Shown piece by piece: positions 24,290 through 34,700 of a stretch of 64,000 nt of DNA (positions are counted from its first letter, which is position 1; each line of letters begins with the position of its first letter). The translations under genes and the position numbers were made by a program. The notes under the pieces are model-generated. The model worked only from the letters and a program-made list of their open reading frames with translations, was not told the origin of the DNA and made no database searches. The stretch spans positions 23,898-87,897 of the forward strand of contig JAXGGA010004481.1 in assembly GCA_038373865.1 (NCBI GenBank), written 5' to 3'. The DNA comes from Uloborus plumipes. Taxonomy: Eukaryota; Arthropoda; Arachnida; Araneae; Uloboridae.

Positions 24290-26000
24290 TACGAGACTAA
24301 CGCGCCTAACCACTACGTCACCAACAAGGAAAACGAAACTACTCGTAAATGCACATGAATCAAAGTTTATTTTCACCCTAACTTGACCGTTGTGTAATGA
24401 TTTTTATTGTTCAGCATTCGCTAGTTTGTTAAGTTTGTGTTTCATTCTTTTTCAGTTTTCTTCACATTTTTTTATTTTTATTTTCGGATTAAATTTCTAG
24501 TAGAGTTTAAGATGCTAATGCTCCCCCACTGTCATCATCTGAAGCGATGGAGCCCAATTATGACCCGCTAGCCAAATGTACCCCGCAAAACTCACCAATG
24601 TGGCCTGGTTTTTTTTTTTTTTTTTTTTTTTTTTTGTACAATGTTCCCAATCAAAATCCTGGATCAGTCTCGATGTCACAAATTTGGAGCCAAATGTTCA
24701 AAGTTGGTTTCTGCAAAACATATAATTGATAAAATAAGCATCAAGTGATGATAGCGATTCTTTGTAATTTCCCATCTTTTTCCATAGTATTTGTGAAATT
24801 TTCAATTATTCTGAACCTTTATATGTATGTGTTCTTACTCACTAGAATCATTTTAATACAAGGTGCGGCTGTTGGGTAAAAAAAGGTTTTAAAGAGAGAG
24901 AGAGGCACTATTTAATAGACAAGTTTAAAAGGGAATTATCAACTTTTTTTTTTATTTTCCTTTTTTTTTTTTTTTTGCTTCTGACTTCATCGTGAATTTA
25001 TACTAGTAGGTTACATTTCCACAGACACACAAAAAGAACTGTATCATTACCCACAAAATCGACAATGCGCATTTTTTCCGTATAACATCTACTGTTACGA
25101 GAGTCTACGCTTTGTGATACATAGATTTATCCACTAGCTCGCAGATAAATTTGCATGTTATTAAAATGACATAACAGTTCTGAAAATTACTCCAAAACAC
25201 ATTACTTTTTAAATAGAATTCGCATCGTTTAAAAAAATATCACAAACATCAAGGTGGGTATTTTTTTCATTAGCCTCGATTCACTCGGTTTGGGCAAATC
25301 TTCTAGTATTCATAAAAAAATAAAAAAGATACCTTTCCTTTTCCCTTTACGGTTATGCTTAAATCTCAGTTAGAGCGAATCAAATAAACATCTTACATTT
25401 GAAAAACAAAGATATCTCCATCAATGAAGGACACAGAAGAGCCTGCCTCATTACCAAAGAAGCGAAGTGATAAGTTGAATCTATTCCGTTTAGATTGTTT
25501 TCTTACCGTTAGATTTAACTATGATATGATTTTGTGCGATTTTGATTACATCGAAATTGTATTTCAACTTAACATATGGCATACATTGTGCAAGTCCACT
25601 AGTTTGAAAAAAAAGGTATCATCCTTGCTCAAACGTCCTGTAAGGACGCTAAGACAAATAAAAAAAAAAACATATTTGGGCTCTCTTTTTATCTCATTAT
25701 TATTATTAGTATTAGTTTTTGATTTACTTCTGATTTATTGAGTTAATTTGTATTATTCATTAGTTGAGTCATGTTTGTTGCGCTGCTAGAATTCACACTT
25801 CAAAGCCCTAATTTTCGAGAAGAGAGTGTCGGGTAGACTGGGGCTGTGATTCATTAGCGTAAGCATACTGTGAAAATATTGAGCGGAATTACCGAATTCA
25901 ATAACTGCACTGCTATTCTACTGTAGTGGGTGTGGCCACAAGAATCGCAGACGTAGACAGAGACTCCTAATTTCCCTTCAAGAATTCTTTAATTTTCTTT
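24290..26000. other. Non-coding, AT-rich
   Basis: Contains poly(T) runs (24608-24635, 24961-24976). A 105-residue frame at 25424-25741 with a hydrophobic C-terminus has no recognised family and no support; probably chance. Confidence 0.5.
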
Positions 26001-26029
26001 GATACGACGCATAACCATCTGAAACACTC

Positions 26030-26345
26030 TCAGATGATTCGACTATCGCAATAACGCGTCGCATGGTGCAGAACCATAAAAATTCTATACACGGATCGGA
26101 GAAGTTCCTGACACAACCTTTCAGGGTCTCCGAGTTTAAATGTTTTTATCTCATCCTCGTTCTCTACAAGGCAAAGTGCTCTAATCAACTTCTCAAAACT
26201 TGTTGAATTTTCGTTACCCGACTTAGGAAAAATAGTCATGACAAATAACTCTCGAATGCCCACACCATTAAAGAGAGAAGCTTCGTCGGGGTTCGGGCAG
26301 CGTTAGATTAGTGTTCCGGCGCAGTGAATCTTAATGCAATCGCTC
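26030..26345 (-). other. Unassigned GC-moderate block with open - strand frame
   Basis: A 77-residue frame on the - strand (26263-26030) begins at GTG rather than ATG and contains 'SFEKLIRALCLVENEDEIKT' and 'DPERLCQELLRSVYRIF'. Its composition is plausible for protein, but no splice sites, family or duplicate support it. It may be an old coding remnant of a transposon. Confidence 0.2.
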
Positions 26346-26559
26346 GTGATGTATAATTGGAAGTCGGATTCTTCGTAAAAGTCGTTTCATGATTCGTTAA
26401 CAGGATTAATAAAAAATCACGGCGTATTTCATTCCTGGCCACGATATATGTGGCTACCATTTTTTTCACCTTGGTTGGTGGTGAGTCAATGAAAAACTTT
26501 CCGAAAAGCACTAAACTCTGTAAAAGGGAGACAACCAGGGCTACCGGTGTCGGAGGGAA

Positions 26560-26995
26560 AATGACCGACTCCGACTCGAGGAATTTAAGAGCCTCCGACT
26601 TGAACTCCATGTCTCATAAAATGAGTCAGACTCAAATCCGACTCCATTAAATCGGAAATCAATCAGACCCGAATCCGACTCCAGAACTCGAAAATCAGTC
26701 AGACAAGAATCCAACTCTATTTCTCGAAAATCAGTCAAACTCGATTCCAACTCCTTTACTTAAAAATCAGTCAGATTAGAATCCGGCTCCATTACTCGAC
26801 AATCAGTCAGACTCCCCCCGACTCCGACTCCATTACTCCTAAAAAAAAGCCAGACTCCATTACTCAAAAATCAGTCAAACTCGAATCAGACTCCATCACT
26901 CGAAAATTAGTCACTCAATTGCGACTCCAGTACTCTCAAAAAGTCTGACTTAACTCGACTCCACTTCTTAAAATCACTCATACTCTGACTCCGTA
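26560..26995. repeat. ~36-bp minisatellite (GACTCC / ATCAGTCAGACTC)
   Basis: About twelve imperfect units, each roughly 'ccgactccattactcg' followed by 'aaaatcagtcagactcgaat'. Divergence between units is moderate and increases toward the right edge. Short frames on either strand here are by-products of the repeat. Confidence 0.9.
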
Positions 26996-26999
26996 GTCA

Positions 27000-28630
27000 T
27001 CAGGCAGGACAGCATTATTTGGAAAAAAATGGTGACTGTGCAACTCCCACGAATTAGAAAAAAAAAAAGGATTTGATAAAATAATTTCTTAAAAAAACGA
27101 AGATTAAATAAAAAGAATTTTTAAGATAACTAATTGGAACATAACATAAAACTTTTTAGTATTGAGAGATACACCGACCAGTGAAATGCAAACTCATCCA
27201 GTGAATGTAATTATAGGGCAAAGTCAGATTTATATTAGGATGTTTTATGACCCAATATCCATTAACATAAACCCATAAAATTTTCATAATAAAATAAAAA
27301 CTAATAATGTAAGGTCAAGGGCTTTTGTTCCTAGAACTCTTAAACTTGGGACATGCTTATCAAATAAAAAATGCTGTTCTAAAACCATTCACTGGTAAAA
27401 ATGAAGTTGGCGAACGGAATGTGGTAAGAGTAACTAGTTAGGAGATTAGTATAACATTCCCAATTCCAAACCATTCCACCGTTCAATTTCTCTGGAGATC
27501 TGGACTGCACCGTTCAGATTTAAAAAAGTGTAGTTGTTATTTTGACAGCCCGTTCATTTCAGTGAACGACTCATGCCCGAATTCGTATACCACCATTTAA
27601 GGTAAATTAATATTTTCGTGATTAGTTTTAAAAAAATTAATAAAAAATACAATAATAATTGTCGAGAATAATATACAGATGAGTTGTAGGAGATATTTTA
27701 AACTGCTTTAGAAGTCATATTACACAGTTATAAGCATAGTGTTTATGTTTATGAACAAGGAAAAATGATTCGGTTCCCTGATGTAATTCAATATTGTCTA
27801 CTTAACTAGAAGAGACAACAGTATAGAATTACTAGAAGACTTTTGCCTCATCGGACAGGATACATCTATAAAATGTAGGAAGTAAGAAATTTTGATGTTT
27901 TTATGATATTCGACTAAAGCCGGATATATATCACCTCAAGGCGTAGAAGAAATATGAACATGATTGACATTTTAGTCTACAAACCATGTGCTTCTTGCAA
28001 CAAGTGTACAAACACCTCGCGTCAAGCTCCAAGCGAATTGCACGGAGGGGGAAAAGAAAAAAAAAACGAGACGTCCTTTTTTGTGTACTTTTTTAGGTTG
28101 AGGATCTCGTAAGAGAAATAAGACACTGTAAATGTGTGCCGACATTATTCTGCTTTATGTTTCGGAGTGAGGAGTGTAGCAATAACCGACAGCTGTAGAA
28201 CAAAAGGTTTCGTCTAGACTGAAACTGATATTACCACCAGCAAACTTGTAACTAAAAATAAATTTAGCGCATCGAAGACCGCAAGTAAGCATCAAAGACC
28301 GGTTCAACTGAAAATTAAATTACAGTTAAAAAAAAAAAAAAAAAACGCTTTTAGAGTTAATCAAACTAAAGAGAGAGGGAAAAAAAATATTTACAAAAGA
28401 ATAAAATTAGTGGCGAGAAAATTAATGGATTCGCACTTATTCGTTTACCCCCGCGGATTCTCAAAGTGCCCCTCCCCGCTTCCCCCACCGGAGAAAAATG
28501 TGTGAAAGGAACACTGGATGCTGCTATTTGCTAATAAGATAGAAACAACTGAAAACTTTAAATGCGCTTCTGTCTGTTTCCTCATCTTCACGGGAATGGC
28601 TAGAGGAGCTAAGAGTTGAACGTGGTACAA
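27000..28630. other. Non-coding, AT-rich
   Basis: No repeat termini or exons recognised between the minisatellite and the CAGGGTGGCCAC element. Confidence 0.55.
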
Positions 28631-28633
28631 AAA

Positions 28634-30534
28634 CAGGGTGGCCACAGGAAGAACAAAATCTTTTTCCCTGACTATTCCCTGCTTTTTCCCTGTATAACTA
28701 AAATTTTCACTGATTTCTCTTTTTTCGTTTCTCATGCTCTTTAAGCTTAATTTCTGCTCTTCCTTGATACTTTGATATGTCTGGCTGTATAAACTACTTC
28801 AGGCACTACATTTATGTAAGAAAATGTGCAACAATAACAAGGAAGGAGTTTGAGACTGCTAATTTTTTAAGAAAATATGAAGCTACATAGTCAGTTTGAC
28901 TTATTGAACAGCACTAAAAAATGTCATTACCCCCCCCCCCCCACACACACAAGGATTTTTTTTCCCCTTTAACTATCAGTTTACGAAACTTCTTCACCAA
29001 ACAGTCCTCAAAGTTTTATGCTTTCTATTTTAAATCAAATTATTTTCGACAGAGAGACCTCAAATCCTTCCTCCTTGAGTCACTAAAAGAAATCCATAAA
29101 ATAGCAAAATTTACATACATTCAGGAAGAAAATAATTGAATTCACCTACTATAAAAAAAGATGGCCTAAATAAGTACTTTCAAGCCCATAGTTTCAGATT
29201 TTATCTGAACAGACTCCTCTCACTCTATATTTTACATCACAAAACTAAAAGGTTTAAAACTTCAATTTAAAAAAAAAATTCGGGCAAGAGCCTCAAAATT
29301 TCTTCTGCTTGAGCCACTCTAAGATAACTTAAAGATACTTAATAATTCAGTTTCAAAAAAATTTTTTGAGCGAAAGCCCTCAAACCCCTTCTCCTAAATC
29401 CATCAGAAGATGGCTTACATTTGGATTTTTAACGTTTCGGTTTTAGAATTTTTTCTTGGAAGAGCGCACACCCTTAACTTTACACCCCCTAAAATTTCAA
29501 GACTGCAATTTCAAAACAAATTCGGGAGACATCCAACGAATACTCTGTCTCTTAAGTCACTGAAAAATAGCAATAAATCCAACTTCAAACATTTCCAGAA
29601 CAATCGCAAAGCCCTATGCTCATGAAAGATCGCTGATAATTACATCTTTAAGACTCTAGTTTTGGATTTTTCTAACAAAAATCCTCTTTGCCCTTTATCT
29701 TAATATTACCTAAAACACCTTAAAAGATTATAGATTCTTTCCTCCTCCCCTTTTTAGGGGAGGAGGAAAGGATCCCTCCTCTTTAAATATCCTCCCCTTT
29801 TTTGAATTCACCCAAAGATAGCCTGAAACAGAGTACCTCCGAACCCCTTCCTATAAGTTCACGAAAGATGATCCAAATGTCCATGTTCAGACTTTCCCTC
29901 TTTCCTAAGCACCCTAACCCCCTCTTTGCTTTTACATCACTAAATACTAAAAGTCTTACCCCTTCCCTATTTTAGTTTTAAACATTTCTCGGCAGAAAGT
30001 CTCCGACTCCCCTCTCTCTTTCAGTTATACAAAGTAGTCTAAAATTTACCTTTTAACGCTTTAGATTTTTTTAAATTTTAAGTTACAACAGTCGAAACCC
30101 TTCTCCTAAGTTCCCCAAAGATTGCTTAAATTTGTGATTGTAATGCTGCAGTTTTGTAATTTTGTCAAAAAACAGCCACAACTTTTTAGACTTCAACTTT
30201 TTCAAAACATTCCTTTGCAGATATCCCAAACTTTCCATCCCCTTTAACTCTCCATACTCCGGAAACTGCCAGCAATTACACTTTTACGACTCTGTTTACG
30301 AATAATTCACCATGATTTTGAAAATTTTTCTAGTTAGTCTCTAAAATATCCTTAAATAATCAAATATGTAATCTTTTTTTGATAATGCAGTATTGAAAAT
30401 TATGGACTTGAGCTCTGATTTAATTTTCCCTGATTTGTTTCCAAATTCCCTGATAATTCCCTGATTTTTCCAGAATTTTCGAATTCCCTGATAATTCCAG
30501 GTTTTCCCTGTTTTCCAGGTCTGTGGCCACCCTG
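28634..30534. mobile_element. hAT-like element CAGGGTGGCCAC with internal degenerate array
   Basis: Ends CAGGGTGGCCACAG and CTGTGGCCACCCTG are perfect 14-bp inverted repeats. The 8-mers outside (TACAAAAA and AAAAAATT) do not match, so the duplication has decayed. Subterminal 'tccctga' motifs abound near the right end. The interior (about 28980-30250) consists of irregular repeats of a 'cctcaaacccc-ttctcctaa-tcac' unit. Confidence 0.8.
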
Positions 30535-31096
30535 AAAAAATTCGAAATTTTGCAAGAAACTCATTTCGCCTCGTCACATATTTGTTGATCTTTAATTGGC
30601 GTATAGATTAATTAAAACGTCCATTAATATTTTTTCTCTTATCGGCAGTGGTATCGAAAATTCCAAACCTAACTTTTCTGCTGCTGCCATCTGCCGGTAT
30701 AGACTGCCGTTTTAAAGTTGGTAGGGATTCACCACAAAAGGAGAACGGGATTGGCGAGGGATACAGGCATGCGGGGGGAGGCAGAAGGGGGGATAGCCCC
30801 TAATAAAATATATTAGAAGCAACGACACCATTATAATATTAGGACATCAGGATTCCGTGTTAGACAAAAGTGGCTCCAAAAATCAAGGGCGGATCTAGAA
30901 ATGTTTCAAGATATTGGCAAGGGAAGATTCCTTCTATTAGCATCAAGGATAGTCTAAAAATACCTTTTTTTGAACTTCAATAGAATTGAAGATTTACCAG
31001 TTGTGGGTCCCTCAAGGGAGGTATGATCTCTTGTATATGTCCGTGCCAAAATGCATTGTGACGGGCCCCCAATTTGTCAATCCGCCAATGAAAGTA

Positions 31097-31324
31097 CCGT
31101 AAAGTCGGGTTACATGAACCCTAGGGGGTTACTTGAGCCCATTACAGTAAAATGATAAAATTTTGGTTTGGTACTTACTAGTTGAAGACTTGCACGTAGT
31201 TCCTCGTTTCTCCGCTAGGTAGAAGCACTCTGCAGTCTCTAACGCTAGTACCCAACTCAGATTTTATCATTTTACTGTGGGCTCAAGTAACCCCCTTGTG
31301 GGTCCAAGTAACCCGACTTTACGG
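31097..31324. mobile_element. 228-bp MITE with ~70-bp TIRs and TA duplication
   Basis: CCGTAAAGTCGGGTTACATG at the left is mirrored by the right end CCAAGTAACCCGACTTTACGG, and the match continues through 'GGGTTACTTGAGCCCA' to 'ATTTTATCATTTTACTG'. TA flanks both sides. It lies 240 bp upstream of the first SLC16-like exon seen. Confidence 0.88.
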
Positions 31325-31564
31325 TAGCTAAGTTTCTATCATGAATGTAAATGTAGCAGACATATCGCACACCGGAGAACAAAAGGGAGATCTTTTTCTC
31401 AAGTCTAATGGTAATTTAATGCTTATCCAATTTAAGAAAATTTTGAAAAGTTCCCCTTTCATTCTCGGTGTCTGATATGTTCGCAGAAGTTTGTTATGAG
31501 GCATTCTGAGCATCCAATAAACTCCCATATGTTAAGAGGGAATCTTTTCGCATCGTTCTTATAG

Positions 31565-31708
31565 GTCCGCTGGCCGGAGCTCTGAGTTACCGATGGAGTA
31601 TTAGAACCATCACCTTCGGAGGTGTTCTTCTGGTGACGATAACCAACGTCATTTGTTGGTTTGCATCCGATATTTATGTTGTTACTTTCTTTCTGGGAGG
31701 ACTACAAG
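31565..31708 (+). CDS. SLC16-like exon a (helices 3-4)
   Basis: This 144-nt exon is preceded by acceptor ttatag and followed by donor gtacgt; it enters and leaves in phase 1. It encodes GPLAGALSYRW followed by a hydrophobic helix (FGGVLLVTITNVICWFA) and ends at FLGGLQ, continuing into GLGVGMA of the next exon. The GP-x-x-G-x-L-x-x-R pattern is conserved in SLC16 transporters at the helix 2/3 loop. Confidence 0.88.
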
Positions 31709-34700
31709 GTACGTATGGATCTGAAACACATTGTTTTTAATACTTTCAAAATTAGTAACAGTTCTTTGGTACTCCTATTCGTAGTTGAAAAATCTATAAC
31801 AGTCTCTGTCTAAGGCTAATAATACATGAACAGCTTGAAGAGGTAGCTCCCGATTGTTCCCCATTTCCTTAACATCACAGAAAAAATAGTAAAATAAAAG
31901 GGTTTGAACTAGTATTATTTTTTACGAAAGAGTTTGTAACTTAGTTTTCAGAAATTTTAATAGGAGAGCTACCACACCTTTCCATTCGAAAGATGAACTG
32001 GAATTGACTTCAGTTTTGAAGCAAATTTAAAAAAGGAACCTCATCTGTCTTTGCTCTAACATAGTATAGCCTAAAATTGCATCCGTAAGATTTCATTATA
32101 GAAAAATTTCCGGAGGAACATTACTAACTTTCCTTACATCACCATGTCAGAAATTGTGAGCTAACGATTTTATTTTGAAAATGTTCCAAATTATATTACC
32201 AAACACCCCTCCATCTCCAATGCGAGCATTCTATATTCGAATTTGGGTCAGCTGTGTGGCGTGGTTGGCCTTTCACGCTTTGGTCTTGGGTTCTAATCTG
32301 CGGTGACCAGTTGGTGTATCTTCGAGATCGGCAGCGCCCACGGCGTTGATTATGCAGCATGTAAAAGATCCCTTGGGTATTCCGTTGGCTTTGAATGTCC
32401 CCAGCAAAGTTAAATTCCTAGTGAAGTTTCGCATCGAAGAGAGCTCAGATGCTTCCATCAGGTGGAAGCATGAAAGACTGGATGCAATATCGGTGGAGAC
32501 CAGGTGGGACCTTAAGGCACTAATTCGGATTGTTCGGTGCTGGTGGATAGCCCTTAACAAACAATATTTCATTCACTACCCTTTAAAACCACAATTTTTT
32601 AATGAAACACATGAGCTTCACGTGCGGGACAAGATGGCGGACCGAAAGAAAAGTCTCTCACTAATCCAAACTTCTCCCCCTAGGTCTGGGCGTGGGCATG
32701 GCGGTGACCCTGGTGCCTGTCATCATCAACCAGTACTTCTCCCGGTACAAGAGCACGGGCGCAGGGATAGCGTGCGCGGGGGCCACGGCGGGCTCCTTCG
32801 CCCTGCCCCCCATCGTCGAGTACGCGGTCGAGGAGTACGGGCTGTGCGGGGCCTTCCTCATGATGGCAGGGATCACGTTGCACGGGGTCCTGGGGGCGGC
32901 CCTGCTCAGGCCCGCCCACTGGCTGCAACCCGACAGCAAGAAGAAGACAATCAGAGGTAAGGTGTTGACGCTAAAAGCAGGGAAATTTTGGCGCAGTTAC
33001 AGCCGTGCTAAGCACAAAAGTCGCATCTGCGCCTTTCAACGAAATTGAGTTATTGTCTCTACACTGTTAAAAATTCAGGAAGCTTTTACAGTAAATGTTA
33101 CTGTAAAACGTAGCGATTACCGTGCAGAAAACTTTTACAGTGAATTATACCGATAAAAAAATTGCGATTGCGGCGCCAATTGATCAGCACGTGACTAACT
33201 GTGAGATGTAGATGACACCCTATTTCTGCTCTCTTGATGTGTCTCATCTGGTACTGTGGATAGTAAAGCAGTGTGAAAAAATTGGTTCCCGGGTTCAATT
33301 CCAGTCGTTCGTATCTCGTGCTTTTTGATTCTCATTTTCTCTTCCGTAAAATTTTACAGTAAAACAATATTTTACGGTAAAAGTTACTGACAACATGGAT
33401 GCCAGTAACTTTTACCGTATATTTCAGAAATTTTTTTTAACAGTGTATTTGGTTCTTTGTGATGTATTTTACTCAGATACAATTTTCTATGGTCATATGA
33501 GAACGGGCAGTATTTTTTTTAACCCAAAAAATTCATCTGAATTAAATACAAGGTGGAGCAAAACTTTAAAGAGTAAGATCTCAGATTGAGTTCAACTGCA
33601 GTTACCACTTTTGCGCTTAGCACGGCTAAGTAGGCATGACACACTAGGACTAGAGAGATAATAGTCAGCATTTTAACTAAGGTTCAAAGGCAGCTATTTA
33701 AGTATACCTTCTATACTCTGAAATTTTCTTCATTTACATAGAATATTTATTATTTAAATGATTTTCTATTATGCTGCTAATATATGTTTTCTATTTCTTT
33801 TCAAGGAGATCAAAACCTAAACTTTCTGACATCTAAATCAGCCGAGCATTTGGACAAAGACGAAGTGAAAAGTCTTCTTAAAAACAGCAAAAAGACCTTA
33901 TGCCAAGAAAACGGTTCCAAGTCAACCAAAACTGTTAGATTTGTCTGTAATGAGGATAGAAAAGGGAGAAATGAATCTGAAAATGAAGAAACATCATTAT
34001 TAGAAAATACAGTTCATCCCACTATTTTCCGTTTGAACGGCGAAGTGGGGAACGGGCTAGCGATGTCACCGGGCAGCAACGGGGTATGCCATCCTGACAC
34101 GGATTCTCGTACGGTAGTAGTGGATAGCGATTACACTCATATTTTAGAACCTTTGAAGAACTCCGACTTGGAAGAAGATCAAAATGAATCCTTCTCCTCC
34201 AGCAAATTGCACTTCAAGGATGTTCAAGAAGAGTATGACCCTCAAATCAATCTTGCACCCGTACTTTTGACACGTTCTGAACACGGATCTGAAAACGGAT
34301 CATTGCCCAACATGGTGTATTGCCCGACAACAGAGCCCACGCCACCGTCCAGTTGGCTCCACTCCGTTCTGGCGCCTGCCAGAGCAGCTTGCGAAATCAT
34401 CAAGAACCCTATGTTCCTGATCATTGCCAGCAACTATTCCGTCTTCTTCCTGTCCTACATGACCTACCTGATAGTGATAGTGGACTACTCTCTGGACTTG
34501 GGCGTCGACAGGACGGATTCGGTGTTCCTCATATCCACCTTCTCTGTGGCAGATCTCTGCGGTCGCCTCGGTTCTGGATGGATCACGGATAGTGGAATTG
34601 TAAAGAGGAAACACATGATGATGGTCAACATGGTGACCGTGGGGGGCTTGCTGATCGCCACTTCTTTCACAACCACGTACATGGCAGTGACAGCGGTTTC

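Noticed and set aside
25424..25741. 105-residue frame with hydrophobic C-terminus
   Set aside because: AT-rich composition, Phe/Leu/Lys bias and no family or splice support; likely chance.
28634..30534. Search for an 8-bp duplication at the CAGGGTGGCCAC element
   Set aside because: Flanks TACAAAAA and AAAAAATT do not match; the element was kept on TIR evidence only.
18600..31564. N-terminal SLC16 exon with the helix 1 Gly-Trp-Gly-Trp motif
   Set aside because: Searched by eye on the + strand and not found; the 5' end of the gene is left undefined.
32346..32960. 204-residue + strand open frame across exon b
   Set aside because: It runs from a SINE through intron into exon b in a frame different from the SLC16 frame; the Arg/Gly/His-rich end is an artefact of GC-rich codons.
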